Shown: positions 33,406 to 44,600 of the stretch, one piece after another
Position numbering within the stretch: the first letter of the stretch is position 1
How the letters are laid out: each line of letters begins with the position of its first letter
Assembly (NCBI RefSeq): GCF_036669915.1
Contig: NC_089314.1
Coordinates: 4,472,120-4,536,119, forward strand
Length of the DNA: 64,000 bases
Direction of reading: 5' to 3'
Origin: Pocillopora verrucosa
Lineage: Eukaryota > Cnidaria > Anthozoa > Scleractinia > Pocilloporidae
Notes under the pieces: generated by a model
What the model was told of the DNA's origin: nothing
Seen by the model: only the letters and a program-made list of their open reading frames with translations
The model's database searches: none
Position numbers and translations under genes: made by a program

Positions 33406-33685
33406 ACAAACAAAAGCACGTGGAACTTGCGCAAATGCGAAACACGATCTCTTGCTCGTAAGGAAGAGGTGTGCGACGGGGGTGTAATCAGAAGCGCGTA
33501 CGCGTAACTTTTCCATGTATATTATTTTTATTAAAAATTTTGAAGCAAAGGAACTGTATTACTTGCGATTATAAAACTGCTGGACGACTATTTCGGCATG
33601 GATATGCTTCTGTTCTCTATACGAGACGGAGAGTCTAAACATGTTTAGACGCCACTGGAAAACTGTCATGTTGGTGCAAGATGTT
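33406..33685. other. Central spacer of the foldback element
   Basis: About 280 bp of single-copy sequence separates the two arms. It has no ORF of note and no transposase motif. It contains CGCGTACGCG and is less A/T-rich than the arms. Confidence 0.6.
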
Positions 33686-34676
33686 CGGTGATATACTAAT
33701 TTGTAATGTTTAAATGTATTTTTGTGACATGAAAGAGGTCACGTTGTCACCGCAGGGGTGAAATAGTCCATTTCGCAAAATAGTAACTCTCCTAAAATTA
33801 CTATTTTGCGAAATATATTTTAATACGGTTTAAGAAATGAGAGAAGGCCAAAATGTTCGGTGATATACTAATTTGTAATGTTTAGATGTATTTTCGTGAC
33901 GTGAAAGAGGTCACGTTGTCACCGCAGGGTGAAAATTGTCCATTTCGCAAAATAGTAACTCTCCTAAAATTACTATTTTGCGAAATACATTTTAATACGG
34001 TTTAAGAAATAAGAGGAGGCCAAAATGTTCGGTGATATACCTATTTGTAATGTTTAAATGTATTTTTGTGACATGAAAGAGGTCACGTTGTCACCGCAGG
34101 GGTGAAAATAGTCCATTTCGCAAAATAGTAACTCTCCTAAAATTACTATTTTGCGAAATACATTTTAATACGGTTTAAGAAATAACAGGAGGCCAAAATG
34201 TTCGGTGATATACTAATCTGTAATGTTTAAATGAATTTTTATGACATGAAAGAGGTCACGTTGTTACCGCAGGGTGAAAATTGTCCATTTCGCAAAATAG
34301 TAACTCTCCTAAAATTACTATTTTGCGAAATACATTTTAATACGGTTTAAGAAATAAGAGGAGGCCAAAATGTTCGGTGATATACTAATTTGTAATGTTT
34401 AAATGTATTTTTGTGACATGAAAGAGGTCACGTTGTCATCGCAGGGGTGAAAATGCTCCATTTCGCAAAATAGTAACTCTCCTAAAATTACTATTTTGCG
34501 AAATATATTTTAATACGGTTTAAGAAATAAGAGGAGGCCAAAATGTTCGGTTATATACTAATTTGTAATGTTTAAATGTATTTTCGCGACATGAAAGAGG
34601 TCACGTTGTCACCGCAGAGTGAAAATAGTCCATTTCGCAAAATAGTAACTCTCCTAAAATTACTATTTTGCGAAAT
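33686..34676 (-). repeat. Right-arm satellite, six inverted units
   Basis: The same units appear on the opposite strand. Hairpins lie at about 33,769, 33,941, 34,114, 34,288, 34,460 and 34,632. Read inward from the right end, the variants again go A-B-C-D, matching the left arm, before diverging. The arms therefore descend from one array by inverted duplication, with later changes in copy number. Confidence 0.8.
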
Positions 34677-34866
34677 GAATAAAAATCCTTCTTATTAATG
34701 AACGATTACTCCAAAATCCTTGTGAAAGTTATCTTTACCTTATTTGAAAATATATCTGCATTATTCCTTTTGTTTTATTTCATCTGACCCGATTTCGTTT
34801 CGTTTCGTTTCGTTTCGTTTCGTTTCGTTTCGTTTCGTTTCGCAAAATAGTATAAGCCTCGAAAGC

Positions 34867-35706
34867 CATGTGCAGCGGTTTCAATTTCGAGAACTGAAAA
34901 TTAATCGCACGACAACTTCTACTTCGCAAGTTAATTACAAATCATTTCTTATAACCAGGAGATCTTGTATGCAACATTACGATCTTCTTATGATTATCTC
35001 CTCCGCTCCAAGTAATTTCGAAAGAAGGAATAACATTCGTAAGACATGGGCATTCGAAAGATCCGCAAAACCAAGATGGACGTCAGTTTTTCTGGTCGCT
35101 CAAACACGGAATGAAGCAGTTTCGAACGTGTTGCTCGACGAAGATGAAGCACTTAAGGACCTTGTGCGAGCTAGCTATTACGACCACTACTGGAATCAAA
35201 CCCGAAAGATACAAATGGGCTTCGAGTGGGCAGTAACGTATTGTAATTTTTCGTTTCTTTTGAAATTGGATGACGACGTTTTCGTGCACGTTCCAAGAGT
35301 TCTCTCCTTCTTAAGCGCACCCACCACGCCGAAGAAGATGTTTTATGCTGGCTGTCATTATGCAAACATGGGCCCTCATAGGAAAGGCAAATGGATGGTA
35401 ACTTACGAGGAATACAACAAGACAAGATATCCAGACTTTTGCCCCGGTTTTGGATACATTTTATCTCACGATGTTGTACGTGCATTTGTTGACACTTTCT
35501 CTTCTTTACCGTTCTTCAGACTGGACGATGTTTACGTTGGCATGCTGGCGAGTAAGAACGGAATAAGTGTCACAAACAATGTGGGTTTTGAACTATGGCA
35601 TCCGCCTCAATATGTATGTGTTCCAATAAAGAATACTTTAGTCAGGCATGATGTAGGGGAAGAGTGCCAACTGGAAATGTTTAACTTAACCATTTTTCCT
35701 CGGTAG
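34867..35706 (+). pseudogene. GT31 copy 5, 3' part (catalytic domain)
   Basis: This part has the remaining 279 codons: stem (HVQRFQFRELKINRTTT), RRNNIRKTWAF, LLKLDDDVFVHV, YPDFCPGFGYILS, RLDDVYVGMLA and the tail ending LTIFPR. No stop or shift is present. Both halves meet the target site in the same frame, so without the insertion the gene would encode 326 residues, the length of copies 1 and 3. As it stands, an ORF can start inside the transposon end (34,744, MKIYLHYSFCFI) and run into the enzyme. That supplies a new, possibly hydrophobic N-terminus in place of the real anchor. Whether it is transcribed is unknown. Confidence 0.85.
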
Positions 35707-36846
35707 TTCAAGGGCGTAGTCAGTACATACGTATATTTAGATAAATTCTTCAGTGAGTGATGTTTCTCTGTTCAATATCCGTTGTACATTTGAGTGCAGC
35801 TATTTAAAGCTATTTTTTGTTTTGAATGTGCGTTGCTCGAAGAGTCAGAATCAGGGCACTGGATACTACAACATTTACCGACAATCAGGTTGAGTGTCAG
35901 GGCAAGTTGTATATCTGTCACTATTTGCAGTAGATATCAAGAAACGATTATCACAGTTTATTATTTTATCAAACTTTGCCTATTGTTATGGTTTAAAATT
36001 TTTAAGACAATGTTGTCTGGCCTTAGGGATTTTTCCGTCTGGTTTCGCGAAATTATACTCGAGTCAAATCGGATTCAGTCGGCAAATTGTCACTGATGAC
36101 ATTTTTTCCCAACGATAACCTACTTTGGAAATCAAAGACAAACCAACAGGGGGTGGGTCAGTAAATTTCAAGAGTACGCCAACTGCTTTGACTAAACTTT
36201 TGTCATACCGTGCGCGCATGTTTCGGCCTTACTCAGCCTAACTGTATTTCACTTTTATTTTAGTCGTCGTCAAGTAAAATAATTAATACTTAGAATACAG
36301 CTTGTTGTATTATATCCGTGTAAGTTTATGATTTAGCTCATGTTTTAGCAAGCAAGCGGCGGTGAGAAGCTAGAAGCGATGAGAACGGGCGGTTGCTATG
36401 CATTATCTCAGTTTAATATGCCTTATGCGTTATGTTTCTTCAAAAATGACTTCTGTTTAAATTTACTTCGTGTATGGCTTAATAATTATTTAACCAATTG
36501 CACCTAGATCTACGTTGATCGGCAAGAAGACTATTTTGTCTTTTGCACCTTTTCACGTTTAAATGATTTAATGATTTGATAATCACTAATTGTTCCACTG
36601 CTAACATAAGAAAAGAAAAGAAAATAAAAAAATAGAATGAAGACACCGCACGATGTCGAGAGTGCGTGAAAAGGCGGGTTTACTTAGACTATTGTCAGGC
36701 CTCGCGTTTTTGTTTTTTGGTCTATTGAAGCAAGTAAACATGACTGTTGAAGGCAAAACAAAAGGTGCGAATTTTGCGGTTTCGCACCTTTTTCCGTTTC
36801 AGTGATTTTATTCACCGGTTAGCCAAAAATTCTCAAACAAAAATCT
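35707..36846. other. GT31 3' flank copy A5, then intergenic
   Basis: About 35,707-35,950 matches the flank of the other GT31 genes (TGGATACTACAACATTTACC marks the shared part). After that, homology stops. The remainder has no visible gene; the ORFs at 35,794-36,118 overlap the flank and have no domain. Confidence 0.5.
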
Positions 36847-37269
36847 TCATCGTCGCATTGGGTGAGTGAAAATAAAATAGTCTCCGACTTTTTTTCTCTT
36901 CAAAGACCGCGCAGCCCTGTCCACGTCCCAATAGCTTTTGCGGCTGACGTTAAATTTCACGGTGTTCTTTACAGGGTTAACTTCAAGGCGACTTTGGGCA
37001 ACTTCGAGTCTTAGAAGCTGAAGTTCCTGGCGAAGCTGGAAAACTTCAGGTCTTCTCTCTGCCAATTCCGCCGCCTGGCCATAAATAATCTTAACATCTT
37101 CCATTTTTTCAGCTCGTAGGTGCTCATTCTCAGCGCGCAAATGGCGAATACGCTGTTCCTATGCCTCAAGGAGTGGCAAGGAGATGGCAGACTGCTCTAC
37201 CTCAAAATGCCTCGGTCCGCGTCTGTAGAGGACGTTTGGCGCCTTCTCTATCTTAAACTCGGAAAACAT
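36847..37269 (-). pseudogene. Small coiled-coil protein, one in-frame stop
   Basis: The minus-strand frame starts MFSEFKIEKAPNVLYRRGPR and continues to LPLLEA. There a TAG (37,161-37,159) replaces what may have been CAG. It then runs EQRIRHLRAENEHLRAEK, ELAERRPEVFQLRQELQLLR and LEVAQSRLEV, which has heptad-like leucines of a coiled coil. A basic tail (RSLKRKKVGDYFIF) ends HPMRR. Total length is 140 codons including the stop. I do not recognise the family. It may be a young pseudogene or, from the Met at 37,140, a shorter 97-residue protein. Confidence 0.45.
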
Positions 37270-37544
37270 TTTCAAGAAAACTTTTTTTTCGACGATCTCT
37301 TCTAATGACACGAGCGAAATGATTGTTGTCAGGTGACAATAGCGAAATGATCGTTGTCAAGTGCACGCGGTTTATTACCATATACTCCATTAGCATGACA
37401 ACAAGAAAACAATGGTGTCGACTGAGCGCGAATTTCAAAGACGCTCAGCCGCACTCAAAACATGTTAACTTTTGACGATTAAGAGACAAAGACGAGAAAA
37501 CAATACACAACTGACCACGAAAGCGTTGCATCTTTATCTTTAAT
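37270..37544. other. Spacer
   Basis: A short direct repeat (GCGAAATGATTGTTGTCAGGTG and GCGAAATGATCGTTGTCAAGTG) lies at about 37,314-37,362. No gene is evident. Confidence 0.35.
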
Positions 37545-37757
37545 CTTTAACCCTTTCGCTCCTACAAGTGACCAAGACAGAATTTCTCCTTACAATATCA
37601 AAACAATATCAAGCAGGTAGGTGATGAGAATAGAGAAGAATATCAATTATGGGATTATTAGTTGATCCAATACCAAATTCTCTGAACTAACATCATAAGA
37701 ATTGTACGGCATATAGTAAGGAGAACTCCTAATTAGATCTTGGGAGTGAGAGGGTTA
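37545..37757. mobile_element. MITE-like repeat with CCCTTT/AGGG ends
   Basis: It begins TTAACCCTTTCGCTCC and ends GGGAGTGAGAGGGTTAA, giving inverted ends of about 16 bp around about 180 bp of non-coding A/T-rich sequence. Relatives in this window lie at about 39,713-39,915, 41,530-42,316 (interrupted) and 46,214-46,432. The family is therefore dispersed locally, mostly in NUP210 introns. Confidence 0.6.
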
Positions 37758-38481
37758 ACTAACCCTCTCTCTCTGTTCCAAATACTTAAAAGCTGAAAAA
37801 TCTAAAGAAAACGGTGGCTCTTTGAGATAAAAAATAACTAACCCTAGGAATTTGAAAAAGAGGGTGAATATGTGCTTTTTCAGTGTCAGGAAGGAAAAGA
37901 TCACCGTTAAAAATTCAAAACGATCACGTCGGCTGAGCTGCGCATGACAGTACAAAAGTTTGTTGAAACCCAATTAGTTTACATTCAATGGCGCAGAATA
38001 TTCGCATACACCAATGATCGCTCCTTAATTCAAATTCTTCCTCTGCAACACCTTTTCATCTTCTTTTTTAATTGCATATGAGATTAAATATTTCTCTTCT
38101 TTGGCCTGTACGACACGTTTTTTTTGCAAAGTGAGCTTAATTCGTCATAAATGTAAACAAGGAAAAAGTCATTTGTTGTTGTCTTTAAATAATTATCAAA
38201 AATACGCCCGAATCTAGAAGGTCACAACCTTGTTTACATATTTTCATCGAAACACAAGTTTCTTCCAATGAGACCGCGTGTAGCAACTCAGTTACTCAAT
38301 GAAGTAATTGCCTTGCAGAAAAAAAAACACCATTTGCAACGCCCAACTTGAAGAAAATCCTCCCCTCGACCGCTTCCCTCCTCGAGAAGCATTGTTTGGT
38401 ACCCAAGGTGTTTCCATGCACGACGTTCACAGTTGGAGACCGCTGACTCCCATGTTGCAAGTGTTCTCTTCCACATTTAAG
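37758..38481 (+). promoter_or_regulatory. Upstream region of NUP210
   Basis: This spacer presumably holds the NUP210 promoter and 5' UTR. I see no TATA box at a convincing place. The start codon sits in TTTAAGATGGCGTC, close to the YY1 consensus AAGATGGCGGC often found at start sites of TATA-less housekeeping genes. A longer ORF opens at 38,308 but its first 58 codons lack a signal peptide and are probably 5' UTR. Confidence 0.35.
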
Positions 38482-38657
38482 ATGGCGTCTATGGGTGTAT
38501 TTCTTGTCATTTCTCTTCTTCTAGGATTTGCACTCGTAAATGGTGAACACTTGCAAAATACGCTCAACCTCCCGCCACGGGTGCTGCTTCCGTATGTCGC
38601 TAGTGGATCCGTTCATACCAATTTTTCCTTCAAAGTTCTGCATGGATGCTTCGTATG
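38482..38657 (+). CDS. NUP210: NUP210 exon 1
   Basis: This exon has the start codon, signal peptide and the mature N-terminus with LPPRVLLPYVASGSV and LHGCFV. It ends within the Trp codon (TG) at donor GTGAGT, so it closes in phase 2. Confidence 0.9.
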
Positions 38658-41600
38658 GTGAGTTAGTTTCACTTAGATAAACTTAAGAGTTCCCGCCAAT
38701 TTGACAGATTTTCACCTAATCCGAAATAAGTCATTTTGTTTTACTCGATGTTGATGTGTTGTTTCTGAGGACTTCGAGTAGACCCGAGGTTGCTTCAACT
38801 CATCCCGTGTACAACAATGGAGACGAAGAATCAGGTACGTTAAAAATTACTCGAAGAATCTAGAACCTCCTCGCACGTGCGTTTATCTTTTCGCTCACCG
38901 GCCTCAAGGAAATAATGGTCAGTTGAATGCATGGGTCTCAAGTCTGAATTATTTGAATTGTGCCGACCATAATTTTACAACGTCTATATTTTCTCTACTT
39001 TTGTGGGCAAAAAAATAAACTCTAGTCAGTTAGGGAGGGATGTATTGGAACGGGTGAGGAGGCAACGATCCGTGTGAGCGGCGAGATTGCATAAATACAT
39101 ACAGGACACAAAGCGAAATATTTCCCCAATGTATACCACTGAAAAAACAACTCTACTGAAATTTAATGAAATAAGAAGTTATAACTTTCTGTTCAAAGTC
39201 TAATAGATTTCTTCCATGCGAGAACTTATCACAAAATTTAAACCACATTAAGTAATTTTTTGTTTGTTGCTGTTATTTGCCGTGATAAATTACACTAATG
39301 GAAGAGAAAAAAGTACACCTCTATTTATAAAAATATATTTTTTTTAAGTAAACATGTTTGCAAAATACAACATTCAATAAATATGACATTAAAACTTAAT
39401 TAACTATTTAGACATGACATCTATGTAAACAATTAGAAGCTTTCGTGCCATGCAATTCTAAGAAAATTTTGTAAAGGACTTCAGAATAGTTCTTTTTCTG
39501 AGCAGTTTAGAAATTGAACCTTTACATTCATCTGCAATGTTGATTTTGGAAATGTTGATATACTTATTAGGGAGAAAATGTTCAAAGGAAGCCATTTTAA
39601 CAGCCCAAGCGAGAGTTCCAAAAATGCAAATGACAGAAATATTTGGAGAAGATGAAGGTGATTTGTATGGTCAAGTAAATTTGGCTTTTTAATTAAGTCT
39701 TCCTTGTAACTTAACCCTTTAACTTCAAGATTTGATTGTTAATTGACCCTCCTCTTGCTGTTACAAATATCCATGGAAATTATAGTTATGAGAATTTGGT
39801 ATTTGATTAAGATGATATCTTCTACCTGCTAAATTTGAGTATTCACATTAACTGTTTGCTGAATGATGTATGGATATTGTAGGGAGAAGATACATGTTAA
39901 TCATGTTTGGGAGTTGATCATGAGTCTGGAGAATTTGTTCTCAGATCCTGGTAGTAAAAGGCTTTTGACAACATCTTATATTTGTATATCAATGAATATT
40001 ATAAAATAATTCAAATGTTATGCACGCTCTGATTGTCCATAAAACCATTTTACATGAGTGTATGTAAACATGGTTTTTGTTCCTCTTTCATTAGTTATTT
40101 TATAAAAGAAATGTAAGATGGTTTCCGTGTTTACATAGCCTGATGTAAACACTTGGGAGGTTGGGAGAACACGAGATAAGCTGGAAGCCACTCCGCTCTG
40201 CGTCATGGTTTCCTACACTTATCTCGTGTTCTCCCAACCTCCCGCATGTTTACATCAGGCTATGTAAACACGGAAACCATTTTACATTTCTTCAGTGTTT
40301 GACAAGAGGACTAAGTCATTAATGCTTATTAGTTACACTCACTACATGCCTAAAAAGTGCTTCATTTTTACTGGTGGACCTCTCCAGCAGTTAAGCCTTT
40401 CAGATGCAGCCAACAAAAATGGGTATCATATGTCCAAACTGAAAGGGCAGATATAAGGATGTAAATATTACTAAATGGGTTTGGTGACTTAAACTGTGGA
40501 GCTGGCACAAATTTTTATTTCACTAAATATACTTAACTGTAAATAAAAATCACTGTCAATCATTCAGTACTTTTTTTTTTTTTATTCATCCTTGTCAGTT
40601 ACTGGTGTGGTTTTGCGAAGCGATGTTTATGTACATGACATTGCGAAGATTGAAATTGTTACTACCACTCGCAAACTTTTGCTTGGGGAAGCACCAGCAG
40701 TTTGTCATATCCAGGCCTTTGACAAGGAAGGTATGAAACGTTGACCATTATTATGATATAAAACCACTGTAGTTTTATGTTTTAAGTTGCTGCCATTTTA
40801 GTAGCCCCTTGTTATGAGTGCAAAGAAATTTTGGCATGTAGATTTTGAATTAATTTTGCCTAAGTTGCAGCCTGTCTTTCAAGGTCTTGTGTATCCCAGC
40901 AAGCTATAGTATTTTCACTTTTAGTCAAAGCTGAATAAACATTTGCTTAAACTTTTACTGATATTCCACTATTTTTTCCTTCTCGTGAATAGGCTAAGCA
41001 TATAGGCAAGAGATGCAGTTCAGAGTACAGTGAATAATGTAATTTGGCACAAAGTGTTTTGGGCTATTTTTTTTCTTTTTGGTAAAAAGTACCAATATTT
41101 CATTTCTGGTGACAGTTTTTTAATTTTTGCTTGTCAGAGGGTAACTTTGAAAAATGTTGAGCTTGGAGCTCTGTCATGGATTATTTGTGTTGCTGTGAAC
41201 TTCACAGTGATAATTATTTTAAAATGTTTTATTCCAGGAAATATGTTTTCCACTCTGGGTGGTCTTGAATTTGAATGGGAACTGAAGACAGTTGAGGGGG
41301 TTGGTTCAGTTAATGCAAAATCTGTGTTAAGGTAAGACTGGATTTATTCCATTTTTTATTTTGTAATTTTAGATTATTTTGACATGATTATTTGTAGTTC
41401 TGTGCATTTAATTGAAGTTTTGCATATGGTGAAGTTCAGAATTAAAGATGAAGCCTGACTGTTTTAAGGGGGCTGTTATTTTATAACTGCATGGTGCAAA
41501 AGTGTGAAAATGTGCAACACATGTATAATTAACCCTTTAATTCCCAAGATCTGATTCTTAATTCTCTCCTCTAGCTGCTAGACCTTTCCTTGTAAATAAG

Positions 41601-44600
41601 TTATGAGAACTTGGTGCCAGATCAAGATGGCAGATTCTACCTGATAAGTTCAAATATTCTCATTACCTGTTCTCATTCAAGGCGTGAAATTGTACCTAAT
41701 ACAGGCGCCAATGCGCCTAAATTTTTCACTTTGGTGACCAAATCCTGAAAGTTAGTCGCCAAATTGGCGACTAGAACATTTCATCATAATCTTACCAAGA
41801 GATATAGTGAATTAAAAAGATTTGCAAAGATAAATCCGCGGCAAACTTCCTCTTTAAGTTTGTTTCCAAAACGTAGCACATGCATCTCAATCGATAACTA
41901 GACACCATCTTTGATTTAGATGAGCCTGAACGTTGTATATCATACATCCTAGTGTCCACTTTGTAGCACATTAAAGATCTCTTCCCTAACTTAATTTTGG
42001 AGGGTCTATCTAGAATGCTGACAGCATAAAGAAAGATTTTATTTGTCTTTGAAAATGGTGACCAACTTGTTTTGAATTGGCTACCACTTTGAAGAATTTA
42101 GGAGCCAAATGGCTATCAGAAAAAAAAGTTAATTTCACGCCCTGCCCTCTAGCTGCGAGACCTTTCCCTGTAAATAAGTTATGAGAACTTGGTGCCAGAT
42201 CAAGATGGCAGATTCCACCTGATAAGTTCAAATATTCTCATTACCTGTTTGCTGAATAATGTATGGATATTATAGGGAGAAGTTTCATGTTAATCACTTC
42301 TGGGAGTTAAAGAGATAATTGATTTTCAGTATTTCATTTTTCACTTACACTCTATTGTTTGCTTGCCTGGTAGATTTATGCAGTTTTCGTTTTCAAGTTA
42401 TGAAACTTCACCAGAGATATGTTCTTTAGAAGCAAAGGTAGTGTAACAAAATACTCTTTTTCTTTCGTATGCTTTACTCTTGTAAGTTATGGTTTTGAAG
42501 CAATTTGATTTGATTTTTCTTTGTCTGGTTAACATCATCAGTATGTAACCAAGGAAACTATAAATGAAATGGGTTTGGAAAACTCTCGTCAAAAGACAAG
42601 TTTTAAAGCCGAGTAGATGGATACGAAATTGTACATAATCAAAGCAGTTTAAAAAAATGTGATTTTAGACAGCTACTGGTAACTTGCATGTGAACGAAAG
42701 CCTCATTTCATGGTCACATACAGAATAATAACAACTGACTTGCTTGAAGATTATCTTGTATTTTAATGTTACTATAATATTCTCTTTCCTGTGCTTGAGG
42801 GTTAGTTCTAACCAGTTATCCTTCTGGAAGTTTACATTCTAGTTCATGATTACCTTCTTGGTTGTTACAATTTTTATGTTTTCTGTTGTGTTGCTGTCCA
42901 GGGTTCACGTGGAGGTTCCATTGTAATAGAACCCATCAACACTGGAACAGCAATTGTCAAAGCAATGCTCAAGGATACATCATTTGCTGTAAGTTGTGTA
43001 CATGCCACGTTGTTGAAGCACCTTAGACATGATGTACATATCTGTCATGATGTATATATCTGTCATGATGTATCATCTTGTTTCAAAATGAGATGGTGAA
43101 AAGTGTCTTATAGTTACTGTACTATAATTAACAGTCACAAATGATACATAGACATATTGACAGAGACAGAGTGTGCTGCTATTTTTAGTGGTGAGCTTGT
43201 GTTATTTTTTCAAAATGGCAATTGTGCTTCTTTGGATATTTTAAAACCACTTAGAACTTCATTCGAAAGCATCAAAATAAATAAGTCTAAATATGAAATC
43301 ATTATAAGCTCAGTTCTCACCAAATCTTCCTAAAGTAAATGCAAATCACTAATCACAGCGATCAATAAACACCACAAACAAAGCTGGCTTACCAGAAATT
43401 TGCATATAGGAAGAATCTTTGTTTGAAATAAAGATAAACGCACTACACTTTCCAAATCCATCAAAACGCTGAAATAAATCAGACATTGATCATCTCAAGG
43501 AAAATTTCCGTGTTCAATGCTTATTTTTGCAATATCCATGCAGTTTATCATGCATGAAGTGAAAGGAACTATTGTTTTGCACAATGATTATTGTAATTTG
43601 GGTTTGCGTGAAATCATGTGGAACAAAATGTGACAGTAACTTTGAGCGTGCACAATTTGACTACGTGTTGCGCAAAATAATATTTTTCTGCTAGTAATGC
43701 CTACAAAATGTAGCAATCAATTGCCAGATTTACCCCAGAGGCAAATGCACATCCTTGGATTTGTAATTTCAGTAATTTCTTGGCTAAAATGAAATGTCAT
43801 TTGGTGACTGTCTTATCTAGCCATTCTTTAGAAGCAATGGTTGCAGTTGTTGCTTCTCAAATTGTGCAGTTATTTTGTGCTCTTTTGTGTATAGAGAGTA
43901 AATTTTTTTTGTCTGCTAAAATTGGTCAAAATATAAAGTCTGTCTGACAGTGTTGTTTATGAGATTATTACATATATTTGATTACCTTTAAAATACTACT
44001 TTTTTTCAGAATGTTTCTCCAGCTGAAGCAAGAATTTTAGTTTTAGATAATGTGTTGTTAGTACCTGGCTACGATGTGTATATCCTGGTTAACACATCCG
44101 TCACGTATAGTGTCAACAGAATGCACAGAGGAAAGACCACAGGTTTGAGAAATTTCATCTTGTATAATTTACCACAATTTTTTTACAAAGTTGATATTCA
44201 TATTGAAAGATGAAGTATCATAAAAATTATTAAGCAAGTCTTTCTAGCATGTTTGTTTCAAGTTTACCCAACTGCAATCTACCTCAACACATCTGCCTGA
44301 CTTTTACTCAGATACCTTTTTTGACTATGAATCCTTAGAGTTATAGACCAGAATTACCTTAAGCAGCTTGTAAATAAATGTAACTGCTGTTGTTTACATT
44401 TTTCTATGCAGCGATACCAATGCCGTCGTCACAATTTGAATTTAAACTGAGCAATACCACAGTAGGCCATCTGAATGTCAAGAAATCAAGTGTGCTTGGT
44501 GTCAAGATCGGTTACACCAAAGTTACTCTTGTTGATAAAAGTATCCTTTTATAGCATACAGTGCTGCCAGCTGCCCCCATTTTGGTCACAGTGGATTGTA

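Larger units (their letters stand above)
31759..34858. mobile_element. Foldback transposon (3.1 kb) with satellite-built long TIRs
   Basis: The element starts GGCTTATACTATTTTGCGAA and ends with its exact complement, and is flanked by a perfect 9-bp duplication TCGAAAGCC (31,750-31,758 and 34,859-34,867). After a CGAAA microsatellite, each arm has about 115 bp of unique sequence and then tandem units of 172-173 bp, nine in the left arm and six, inverted, in the right. A central spacer (about 33,405-33,685) is unrelated. No transposase is encoded, so it is non-autonomous. Long TIRs made of tandem repeats plus a 9-bp duplication are what is known for Foldback-type/MULE-related elements (for example FB and Rehavkus). 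The superfamily is my inference. Confidence 0.9.

Noticed and set aside
31921-34676. CRISPR-like array (regular repeats)
   Set aside because: The period of 172-173 bp has no spacers, is arranged in inverted arms within a eukaryotic transposon, and lacks cas genes.
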